DNA of 64,000 bases, from assembly GCA_036877525.1 (NCBI GenBank), contig JAZGTH010000008.1:9656501-9720500 (forward strand), written 5' to 3'. Position 1 is the stretch's first letter; every line of letters begins with the position of its first letter. Source of the DNA: Chromobotia macracanthus. Taxonomy: Eukaryota > Chordata > Actinopteri > Cypriniformes > Botiidae. Below, one piece after another: positions 13,701 through 26,272 of this stretch. A program made the translations under genes and the position numbers. Below the pieces are notes generated by a model. That model worked only from the letters and a program-made list of their open reading frames with translations. It did not search any database and was not told the DNA's origin.

Positions 13701-16700
13701 ATATGAGACAAAACTGTGTACAGTCCAAAGAAAACCAACACTGATAAAGAAATTGCGTAAGTCAATATTTATGATGATTGTACCGTGGCCAGGCAACGAC
13801 ACATGTTGGCGTAGGCCACAGAGAAGCTGGGTTCATCGATGGCTTTCTCAAACACCAGGTCAATGACTCCCTTGAGTCTCTCCTCTGTGTTGATGGTGAG
13901 ATCCGTCACCTGTTTCATCAGCTGGTGGAACATCTGGGGCGTGAGTTTGTTCAAAATGCTCCGGACTTTCCGGAACAGCTCCTGAAGTGCCAAAAAAGCA
14001 ACAAATTCAGCCAACATATGACTACAGATAAAAGCCCTCCAGCTTTCTGAAGAGTGACAGCAGGATTTAAAGGTTCTTGAAAGAACAAAAAAATTGAAAT
14101 GCGTCTCGCATCTTAAAGCTGCACACCGTAACTTCCGTCTTTTTATCGAACCATTAAATTACAGGTTACTTTATGTACTTTTCCTTATGTTGAAGTGAAA
14201 TTAATATTTCCCAAGAAATTGGACAGACCACCCGACGGCTCAAATTATAACTTACCGTTGTGAATGTGGGTAAGGTAAGAATTCAGTTTTGAACACTATT
14301 TTTAACCCAGAAAAGCTATGGATTGCAGCTTTAAGCGATCAATTTATTGAAACAATTTCAATTTCACTTTGAGTGGTTGAAAGATAATAACAGCACAGAA
14401 ATCCATACCTGGGTTTTCAGGTTCTCTGGGTCATCTGCTAAGTTTTCTCGCTTCATTCCAGGTTTCCAGGCGTTCTCGGACTTCTTCAGCTGGACGTCAT
14501 CATTGACAGAAACATTGACGATGATCTTGCGAGGCGGGAGCCGTCGCACATTTAGAAGCTGTTACACAAATGTTATACAGACAGAAAACATACATGGATG
14601 AGCAAAACAACAGCTTTGTAGAAAGTGTTACACTTTAAGACAGACAATGGATAGAATCAAAACTGCTACAGGTTTTGGGTTTGTGTTGGCATGCTCAAAC
14701 AAACAAAGCCAGTGTATTTACACTCAACTTAATAAACCTACAAATGGTCTACTTATAGTATAATATTCACTGCACGTTCTAAAGTATATTCACTTTAGAA
14801 CGAAATATACACATCTTTATTTCATTAACGTTTAAAATAATGTGTGCCCTTTTACAAAATGGCTGCTGCATAATACAAATACTGATATACTCAAGACTGT
14901 GTATTATATTGAGAATAAAGTCGCTGCTGAAGGAGACAGACAAACAGTGGTCTTTAGCCATGACAACATTTATAACACAGCACATTCTCTCTCTGCTGAA
15001 ATAACTCACTGGAGCTCCACGGCCTCCTGCCATCTGCCTGCTGAAATCTGCAAAAGCCGGAGTGAAGTCAGGGCCCCTGGAAATCAGCCTGGGGTCCACG
15101 GCCCTCAGCGGCAGCTTGTTTTGGTTGATCTGACACAGCAGACAAAATCCATCATACAGCCAGCAGGGGGCGCAGTAATAAACACTCACTCTGCTGGCAG
15201 TGTCATGAATGAAACACCAGATCCCTCTCCCCTTTCTCTTATATTGATCTTGGAGAAGCTATACATACACCAATCTGAATGTTTTATCACAATCTTCATG
15301 AGAAACTGGTTTAAGATTCGCTTAACTAAACCTGTTCTAACAGAAACAGCTCTAAGGGAAAAGCCATATTCGTCATGGAGACCAGCTCCATGTATTGTTT
15401 ATATATCAACATGTTCAACGATTTACACACCAGTTATCATGTGACTGAGGGAGCAAGGACATTCTGAAACAGATGTGAACAAGTGTGCATGCAAAGTGAC
15501 ATCTAAACCAAGAACTGAGATGGCAAACTGAAAGCACTGAGCGTACGAACAAGATCAACACTTTCAGAAACTGAGAAAGTGTATAGATATTCATTTCTGC
15601 TTGAAATACAATTTTTTCTGCATCCTCAGAACTTTCTCAGTTCAACCAACTCGACTAGAAACTGTGTATGAAACAGGGCAGAGTGTTTATCTTCTTTACG
15701 CTAAGTGATGCCAACAGCCAAGTGTGACATAATCCAAATGCAATTTTAATGGAAACAGCACGTCCAAGGGAGTTCCATGGCTGAGCAGTGCAGGCTCAGC
15801 TGCAGTGTACAGATCAGGGCAGTATTCTTCTCTTACTGTTTTTTCATGACTTAAACACCACCAGACTACAGACAATTATGTTTGTATTTGCAGGACTTTA
15901 AGAAAAGCGGGCAAAGAATGGGCTTTTCACACTTGAAATTGCTAGGATAATTCTGTTTCGCTATATCCTGGGAAATCTTATTCCATGTTTTACATTGTTC
16001 ACACTTCACACCAGCTTAGTAATTAATTTCGGGTAGTCAAGCTTCAACATTTTCTGCAGTACATTTATAAACTCTGGTAAAAACATTACTATTTGCATAT
16101 TCATAAGGTTAATAACAAGTACAATATGTGATGTGCTTTAGTAACAGCTTGTCCAGCTGAGGAATAATGATTAAACACAGGGTTTAGCGTAGTACTATAA
16201 GTTAAAAAATCCTCTGATTAGCATTATATTTCTATCATTTTATTATCAAATCCACTTTATGCCCTTGTCTATCAAATTAAAAAAAGGACCAAAGCATAAA
16301 CTGACAAATAAATATGATATAATGTAGTAGAATAATTTAAAACACACCTTGTCTAGCACCACATCACTGATCTGAGGCAGTCCCTCTGGCTTCTGCACGC
16401 AGGCAGGCGTGAATTGAAAGCCCAACAGGAAGTCACGGTCATACTGCCTCTTGCCATTAGATTGCACAACACCTGGGACAGAAAAAGGCCAGCTTTAGTA
16501 GGTCAAGCATGTTATGTGTGCTTTAGTAGGCCAGCTTTAGTAGGTCAAGTATGTTGCAAGTAAGCCTGCAAGTCTAATTTATTAGCTTTTAGTTATTATT
16601 TAAAAATAATAAATTAATCAAAAATAAATCACTTAATAACAAGTCTGCGAGCTATTTACTGGAATGTTTATAATAATAGTAACATATAATAATAGTAGTA

Positions 16701-19700
16701 AAGTCCTTCATTTACCTCCACTAAATAAATGAATCAACACAAGCATCTACACTAAAAATAGAAGAGAACAGAAGCAACCCAAAACAGTTCCTGTGGGAGT
16801 TCTTACCTTCCTGCAGGAGTGGAGTGGGGGAACACATGGAGCCCCTGCTGTCCCCGAGCGTCACGCCACTGTCTGTGCTCTCCGTCTCCACCCCATTCTT
16901 CAAAGGCTCCACCTCGGTCTCTCCGTTCTCCTCTGAGAGCTTCTCCTTGTGCTCAAGTGCTGGAAAGGGGCTGTAGGTCCCTAAGGCTGGTTGAGGAACC
17001 ATCTCATCTCCAGCAGAGCTTTCCTTTGAGACCTCCTCCTGATGCCAATAAGAGAAACATTACACACCGGGCCCGCAAGCATTACAGAAAAAACGATCAC
17101 TGCACAATGGCTTTGTGTTATGATAACAATGTTATTAGACAGCACACATGAAAATGCTTTGGGGGGAAAGTCGGCCAAGGATTATAGAATATTAACAAGA
17201 TGCCGCACTACTTATACTGTGACTGGGGGAAAGTGCAATGCTCAACATAGCCACTGTAGTAAAAGAAGCACCACCTTCCAGAAGAAAAAATCGTCAATTG
17301 CTAAACAGTAAAAATCGTCAATTGCTAAACAGTAATGATTCTGGGGGAGGGAATTTTAGCGATATCTGTCTTCCTTTATTCAAGAAGATAGGATTTGGTC
17401 TTGTATGACTGAAAGAACAGCCTGGAGGCTTTGCAAAGACTTAGGTTTTGCCAGTATTAAGGATGCGCAGATCTGTGTGTTTTCCCAAAATCGAATACAC
17501 AGGCACCTTAATGTAAACACTGTCTCACCTCAGCCTCCTTCTGCAGCGTTTCCACCATCTGACTTTCTTCATTTGGTTTCATCCAAGACTTTGGTACAGC
17601 TTGGGCTACCACAAAATAGAGAAAAATTTTTTATAATTTGCCAGTATGTTGAGACTTTTATCCAAAACTACAACTATCTTAAACTTACAGGTTCTTGAAC
17701 TTACAGGTTCAACCCCCAAAACCAACTGCACTGTAAGGTTTGAACCTACAACCTACCCAGTCACCAGCCCAGTTGTTTAACCACTACACCACCATGTAAG
17801 AGCACTAAATTGACAAATACCTGTGGGCGTGAACTTTCTAAAGTTATTCTGAGTCTGTGATTCTACAGAGTCCTGAGCCTTCATCTGAAGAACAGGATCT
17901 GAGGTCTTGTTTGGCTCTGGTGCCTCCGTTACAGCAGTCTGCAGAACCAGCGCCAAACCGGGTGGTGGCGCAATGGTGATGGAGGTGCTTGAAGAGGTCG
18001 GTATGGTAGAGACCATGGGCACAGGTGCAGCTAATGAAGTGAGGTGCTCTGCTTGCAGCTCCTCCACTGGAACTTCTTGTCCACTATCTACCTTGGGTGA
18101 TGTACCCGGGGTTGAGATCTGAACCTCACACGGCAAAGGAGTCTGTGAGGAGTCTTCTTCATAGCTTGATAAAGTTGTTTGAAAATCACTATGGCCGTTT
18201 ACCGCTTTAAGGGACGGTGAGGGTAAAGTAGGCATACTAGAAGTTTCTGGAAGAGAGTCCTCGCCAGAGATGACCTGATGTGTTTGAGCCGCTGTGGTTG
18301 CAGGAGAAAAGAATTCAGGTTCTCCTGCAGCAGTGGGTACCATGGAGCCACTTGTAGGATGTGACAGAACATTGGAGGAAGTTAGGAGTATATCTGGAGA
18401 AGAAGATTCTAACAATGGAAGACTTGGGGCTTCTCTTTTTTCTAAGGGGGACTCTGACGACGTAGGTCCAGGAGATGCAGACCTCATAGACTCCATTTTT
18501 GCCCTGTCATCTGTAAATGAATCAAGCAAGAAATTGTAAAACAACAACAAAAAGGACAGAAAGACTGAATAAGCACAATCCATATGACAATATCACAATA
18601 CATACTTTCACGTGAGAGGCACCTGGCTATAAGAAAAAAAGCTGCAACTAAAAGCAGGTAAGGTGTGGGGACTGAGTTATACCTGTGCTGGGCTTGCTGT
18701 CCACGACTGCAGGGCTGAGTCTTTGAGGTGGGTTGACAAACGCCATTTGCTCTGGTGTCTGGCAGTTGCTTGGCTGCATTAGTAGAAGAGACACAAAAAT
18801 AGAGTCAATACACAAGTTAAAGGTAGCGTAAGCAATTTCGGAGAGGCTAGCAATAGCAAGCTAGTTTTGAAAGCATAAGATCCTATCCTCCCTTCAAAAA
18901 CGGTCTCCAAAGCATACATAGTTTGACAGGCAAAAAAAGACATCCTTCGGCCCAAATGCAATGACTGGACAAACATTTTATGGTCCTGCATCTTCCATAG
19001 AATATACATACTAAGGCACAGTCTTTCAAAGTGAGACTTCTGACAACTGGCAGCCAATCGGATTGTAACCGGCAGATTTCACCAGCTCTTGCCATTTTAT
19101 TGTGCAATATGCATTGGACGTTATTCATTAGGCTGCCTGAGCCCAAGACTAACTGTGGCACAACACAATAATTCATTTGTGAATAAATTATGGTACTAAT
19201 AAGGGCTACACCTTAACTGTGAACAAAACACCAGGAAAATCGATTCCAGAGTCCCAAGGTAAACAAATTAATATTAACCAGGAATTAATATTAACTAATA
19301 ATGATTCTTCTTCAATCACCTTTTATCCAAGGTTTTGTTACAAAGTTTCCCGCAAACTCTTCTTCCTTTGTATTGAAAGCATCTGCTATGTTTCAAACAT
19401 GAGTCATTAAGGTGGTTCAATGGCACACAATTAATAACACATGGTAGAACGCATGACAATTCGCATGCTTGCTGTGATGGCGTGTCTGAATGCACGAATG
19501 CTTGGGCAAGGGTTGAACTACACATTATATCAGCCAGCGGTGAACGTTTATCTCTCGCTCTCTGTATGCGGCACCATTGTCTGTAAGATTAAGCCACAGG
19601 AGATTTACTGAAACGCCTAGCACAAAGCTAATTCTAATCATTTGCTTAAGTAAATGCCTGTTTCTGTACAAACACAGAGAAATAGAGGGAGAGAAAGGAA

Positions 19701-22700
19701 ACTGAAGTAAAACAACAAAACAGATGGAGGGTTTTAGGCCCACTATATAAAAACAACCAAATATAGTATTACCATGTTTTTTGGCATAGTACCAATGTTA
19801 TACCATGGATTTTCTTACGCAATTTAAATGGCAATACTACGTTTTGTGGACGTATATCATGGTATTTTTCAAGATCCCTTAAAGTAGCATATATAGTACA
19901 TACCATGGTACATGAATTGTATATATAAACCATCAGATAACATCACTGGAACCAACACAGTATTTTTACATTTGGGCTGTGAGGGAAGCAAAAAGCTGCA
20001 CACTTACACTACAAGTGGCACATTTAGCAGCATATTGACATGCTTTATCAATTCCCTGTTTCCTGACTGTCTTATATTTATAGAGTCAAATATACATAAT
20101 AAATATATAATGGTGCGGCAAACAGCCTGACGCTCTCACTGTATTCATAAAGACTAGACAGTGTGAGGTGGAACTAATCCATGCACACATTGAGTCAGAG
20201 AGGGAAAGTGTGTGTGTGTAAGAAAGTGGTAGGTGTTTGTACATGTCTACAAAATAGCATTAGACAGGTGAGATTACCACAACAAAGCCAAGAGCCCAAT
20301 GGACAGGAGCTTAAAAAGAAGCTAATTAGTGAGGACGAGCTAACTGCTGACATGGCACAGGAACTTGTTAAAATGTGTTAAATTCTGCACTTCACTAAAT
20401 ACTTCACTAAACACTTCCGCTGACGTTCCGCTACACTACACCTGCACTAGTTTATAGTCTTTTGGAGGCCGATAACAATGTGATTCTTGCCTGTGGAGGA
20501 GTGGGTGTAGCTGACAGGTGTCCTGTGGGTGGGGTCGGTGTTGAGGAGGGCCGTCCTGTGGGAGGGGTCAGGATGGAGGCGGGATGCCCGGCGGGAGGGG
20601 TGGGATTCCTGCTTCCGAACATGATCTCCTCCGTGATGTCCTTTCCGCCCTGGTTGGGGTCTCGGATTCGGATCTGGGAGGTCAATGGCACAAAAAGACA
20701 GAAGACTCACTAAAGCATACGAGTCAATTGTGGTTGCCTGTATTGTGAAAGTACAAATGTGGTACCCAATCACTTTTAATGCAATACTGCATTAAAACAT
20801 AACACAATAATATCTTCACAGTATCTGCACAGTATCAGTAGTATAGACTTAGTATTACGTGCAAGTGTTATGGGCTCAAAAGGCACTCAAGACTGTAAAA
20901 GCAGGTAGAGAAACTGTTTACTATGTTTACAAACTTGAGAAACACTTATAAGCTACGTGATTGTTTTAATTTAATTTGTAATTATTTAATTATTTAATTT
21001 GTTATTATTTCAATTTAAGTAAAGAAGTATGTTCTATCTTATATTGTTCATGCTGTGGTTTAAAATTGTATGGAGAATCATGAAAATAATTACTATTAAC
21101 GACTGAAATTTGGTATCGTGACAACTCTAGAAGCCTATAATACTGTTATCATTCCAGCACATACGCAATTAAAGTTTAATTTATAGGGTAAATTTAAAAT
21201 CGGTCTTCGGAAAAGATGAGCTGAATTTAATATATGTCTTTAATTGGCTGAAACGAACAGATCAGACCTTCAAGAGGCATTAAACTCATTGACGCAAAAC
21301 TCGAAAACATTTCAAACCCAATGCAATCACTCTTCAGACCTTCTCAAGCATGGTGATGTGGACATTTTACTGGACTGTGTAATTCCAATGACCACTACAA
21401 ACGCAATACACTAAAGAATTATGTAGCTACTTCATGATTTATTCTGAAATCGATGTGCCAGTTTGCAGGAGGCGGAGTGAAATTGGCTTAATTCTAACTC
21501 TGGCCGCCGATAAAACATCTCAACTATGCCAAACCTTCCAGCATGCAACAAAACCGCCACATCACACAGTGCAAATGTGTAAGGAGTTGTCAAATAGACA
21601 AACTGAGCTGTCAAATCAAACACTTATTTCTCATCTCGAATTCTGCTTTAATGGACTACCAAGACATAATTTTACAAAGAGCTGAGGTCAATACCTGGCT
21701 AAATCTAATACTTGATGAATATCCCTTTTAACAGCATTTCTGCATTTAATCTAGATATGACAGCCAGGGCTGCAGGGATTCAATTCAAGCCTTACCAGTG
21801 TAAGCGGAATTAAAAACATTTTATGCCATTTCTCTTTTTTTTAACTTTAGTTAGTGTATAATGTTGCTGTTTGAGCATTAAAGGTCTGAAAAGTTACACA
21901 GCAATGGGAGACCTACAACGAATGGCTCTTGAGTCTACAATGAGCTTCTGGGTTTTGTGATATCACAAAACCCAGAAGTTAGATAAACCCCGCCTCCATG
22001 AATATGCAAATAGGATGAAGAAGAGTCGCTGTAGTAGTGCTTGTTGCCATGGTTATAAAACAATAACCAATCAGAGCCCATTCAGTGTTTCAGAGGGTGG
22101 GGGTTCATAGAAACAGGAACTCAACAGCACATATCTGACAAATTGTGAAGAGATATACAGCAATAAGGTAAACTATATGAAAAATTAGGCATTATTTTAA
22201 CCATAAAGCATGAAAACCTATCCTAGTGCGTTTTTGGTATGAGGTGGTGTTACTGAAGGTACTTACTGGTTTCTTTTCTCGTTTGGCAGATGGAGGTGGA
22301 GGTGGCAGTGGTGCAGGCACTATGATGGGTGGAGAGGGCGGGTACATCGTTTGCCCCGTGTAATATGGCGGCCCAGCAGCTGTTGTTGGAACAAAACAGG
22401 AGGGGATAAAAAGTGAGTTTTTTGAGCTTTCACGTGATCTAAACAGCCTCTGAGTGAATCGCTTTCTGGAAACGGGGTCATTTCTCAGTTAGCTAATCAA
22501 ACGCATACAGAAACTACCTGGAGCTAACACGAACCAGCTGGATGTGTTGTGAGAGCATGTGCTACAGAGAACTCTGTACTTGCCGTAAGGAGTCGGGTAT
22601 TCCCCAGGGCCGGGTCCTGGGTAGAAGGTTCCAGACCCTGGTGGCTGGACAGCATATTGCTGCGGGGGCCCAACATAGGGTGAGCTGTGACGATACTGCG

Positions 22701-25700
22701 AGCAGAGAAATGACAGTGTCATAATTCACAATAAACTGTTCACAACCAATTCATTGAGATCCAAAGCCATGAGAAAGCAAACATTAAGGATATATTATAT
22801 AAATATCACATATACATTTTGCATATTATATATTATATAATTCGGCATACAGTTTCAGAGCATGGTGATATTTGTTTAAAGAGCTTTTCACATTTTGAAT
22901 TATAAACCTAAGAACACATGAAACCCGAGGTTAAAACTGGCCTTAACACAGGGTGCAAAAAAATATTTACAGTCAAACGTTTATTGACACTGTACCTGGG
23001 GAATGTAATATTGGGGTGTCTGGGTGGGAAATGGCACGGGCGTCATGGTCATCATAATAGGCTGGTTGGGGGGGTAAACCGTAGCCGTGGGGGTCTGTGA
23101 GCCCGGACGGATGGAGGGATTGTTGGTAGGGAGGGTGGGCCGTGCCGTTGGCATCTGAGTCCGATGAAGGAACTGTCAAGGAAGTATAAGAAAGGAGAGA
23201 GAGGGGGAGGAGGGGGGGAGAGGTAGAGAAAGGGAGAGAAAGGGAGAGAGAGGGAAAGAGAGAAAGGGGGGAGGGGAAGAAAATTAAGCAGAAACAGACA
23301 CAGAAAAAAGGGACACAGAAAGAAAACACGTAAATGTTGACAAAAGACAGTTCACCTCAGGACATCATTCTCTCACTTTCAGGTGCTGTATTAAAATCAT
23401 GAGGTATCTGCCTTTACACTCACTCGACAAGCTGATATTTAGACATTATCAAAGCATCGATCACATATGTCTGAGGAATTATATGTGTTCTGCTATTCAG
23501 ACACGCGCATTAAACACACAGGCAGGCAGCAGCGGTGAGTTTTCTCCGTCTCTGCTGCAGCAGGGTGGTGGCAGAGCTATGGCACAACGGTTTATTCATT
23601 TGGAGAATACTGCATGTCTGCTGCTGGAGGAGTCGTCCCCTCCCCCATCACATCCTCCCCCGCTTCCCCTCTCTCCGGCGCTCCGCACAGCAAACATTCC
23701 CTCAGCAAACGCAGCCATTGGGCGCTGGTCGGGTAACACGGGGCGAGAGGTGACCTCTCTCCCTGCCTGCTTCTATACACACCATATGGAATTTTCCTTA
23801 AGGGAAGTCAAATGAATGTTAACGTCAAATGAAACCAAACCGACATTTCCCGCAAAATCCGATCCAACAGTCAAATAATAAATCATTATAATAAACGTAT
23901 TGCTTTTGTTAATTTTCCACCAAAAAAAGTTACGGATTGCAGCTTTAATAAATAGCAACACAGCTGTATAGACTAAAATTCAATTGTTCTTCACAATTTG
24001 TCAGTGTTTTCATTCAGGTCAGTTTCAGTTTTCCCTTAGACGGGATACAACCTTTAACATAATCACACAGCTCAGGTAGAGCCATGTTAACCAAAATCGG
24101 AATAATCCAACCTGTCATTAAACAAGCCGCGGGGAGATTTCCCAAAGCCAGGAGTGTGTTTAACAACAATAAATGCAGCAGTCAGAGAGATTTAGAGTAA
24201 CTTGTCTGTGCTCAGCATGTTAGACCTGCAATAAACATGCTGTTGAGAAGCGCAAAGAAGAACAAACATGCTCTCATGAGAAGACTTAAATCCTTCAGGT
24301 AGCCGTCACACAGTCTGGGATGATCAGGATGAAGTGTTTTGTTAAACATACACAAAATAATAGATGCAAATTTCACTGCGTGCCCTCGTAAAATGCTGTG
24401 GTTTGGTGACTGCCCTGCTTTGAGCTCAATTACATGATTTTTTTAAGGGCCGTGTAAATGGATATACTGTGTGTGAGATGAGATGTTGTAATACAGTGGC
24501 GTGTCAGGACAGCTCACTTCAGCAACACAAAGAAGTCCTGACTCTCTGACAGCTTTCTAAGAGGCTTCGTGGTCTAATTTAATGTATGTTTTATGAGGAC
24601 ACAGAGAAAGCTCTGCTTGCATAAGAACACAAAAATGGCAAAGAGGACCCCGTACATGGTTGAACAAACGATCAGAAGGAAATAAAACAAACATGTGGGG
24701 AAGTTACATTACATTCTCTACAAAAGCGCTTGAGAGGGACTGAATTTCACTCTTAATACACATCTGACATCATTTTTAATAGCTTTATCACACTGAGGAA
24801 AGCCAGGAAACTGATCTCAGAATAGAGAAACGGAAAGAAACAAGCTTAACAGTTGAGAAAATAATAGCTAACATCTAAGCAAGCTACATAACACAAGGCG
24901 TCATTCAAGTAATGTACTAAAGGTCCCTAAATACAAAAAATAACAGCACTAATAATGAAAAAAATGCAGACGTGTTCGTGTCATCATTTTACTATATCAC
25001 ATCAGTCCATCCTTACACCTGTAGGTCAAAGGTAGAGTACAGAGAACTGATGAAGGAAACCAGAGAAAAGCAACAAACATGCAGCCCACCAGTTAAGAGC
25101 AAAAACTGATGGCCCGCATTGTTCGTGTGTGTGTATTGGGTGATTTCCTTTCACTGACAGGGGATCAGGCAAAGCCCGAGGCCAAGACCACTCTGTGCTA
25201 AACTACTGTCAACGTGCTCACAGAGTGTGTTTGAGCGTGTGCGTGCCAGGGAAGGAAGTGGAGACTTTGTGTCTGTGTGTTTGTAAAAGACAGAGATAAG
25301 TAGAAGTGTGTGTGTGTGTGTTTATCTGAATGGCAGAGACTAAAAGAAAAGGGCATGAGAGACTGAATCTATGAAAAAGATGTAGAGTGTGTGAGTGCAT
25401 TAGAGAGGGGGGGCACATGGAACATGGCATGTCTTTGTGCATATCCAGATGTTTCTGTCACTATAGGATGGGCTGTTTTTGTAGCAGATAAGGTTACTTT
25501 TAAGATCAAGTTTTCTTTTTTATCTTAGCTGCTTTAGTTTCCATTTTGTTTGAAAGGCACCAGTGCAGGTCAGGAAGGTGCATTAAAATAGTAAACAGGG
25601 TAAATTTTGACTTCAAATTGACTAATTACTAGGGAAAACACAATGAGCTATGAGTGATATGATTCAAGTAGATATATATGGCATTTTATAAATTTACTGT

Positions 25701-26234
25701 CTTGGGAAAATTGACAGCCTTGTCCCCAGACTGTAAACATAATTCCATCATCGACAGAAATCTGCGTGCAATAAATTAGCATCATAACAAATATCTTCTG
25801 GTCACCACAGAACAATAAATTAAACACACGGAGAACACATGAGACAGTCTGAAAGATTCATGGAACATAAGACTGAAAATTTCACGCAACTATTACATCC
25901 CTTGATGGAGCAATTATGCTTTGTCTTACTGAAACAAAATTATTCTGAACTGATTTTTAGAGAGATGTGGAAGACAAAAAACACCATGATAACATTAATG
26001 CCAAAAGTCAGCGGCCAATGTCATTACCACAACATTTCTGACTGTGGTGGTACTGGTGAGCAGTACTAATGCTAAACCTTCAAACAATGTTAAATTAAGT
26101 ACAAGCCCAGATTCTGATGTTTGAAAATTGTTACAGAATCACCTATCCCACTCCAGGATACAGCGCTACAGTAAACGAATGAAGTCCTTTTTTACATGCA
26201 ACATCTATTAACTCCAGCCTGCATATGTGTGTGT

Positions 26235-26272
<38 letters not shown>

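Noticed and set aside
14779..15444. Long open frames on both strands (136 and 200 codons)
   Set aside because: They overlap eif4g3 exon 16 (15010-15129); only the phase-0 minus frame matches eIF4G3, the rest is intronic read-through or shadow.
22973..23329. 118-codon minus frame over eif4g3 exon 7 beginning in a Ser/Leu/Pro-rich stretch
   Set aside because: The hydrophobic start is the translated pyrimidine tract and the frame is not the one matching human EIF4G3 (SIRPGSQTPTA).
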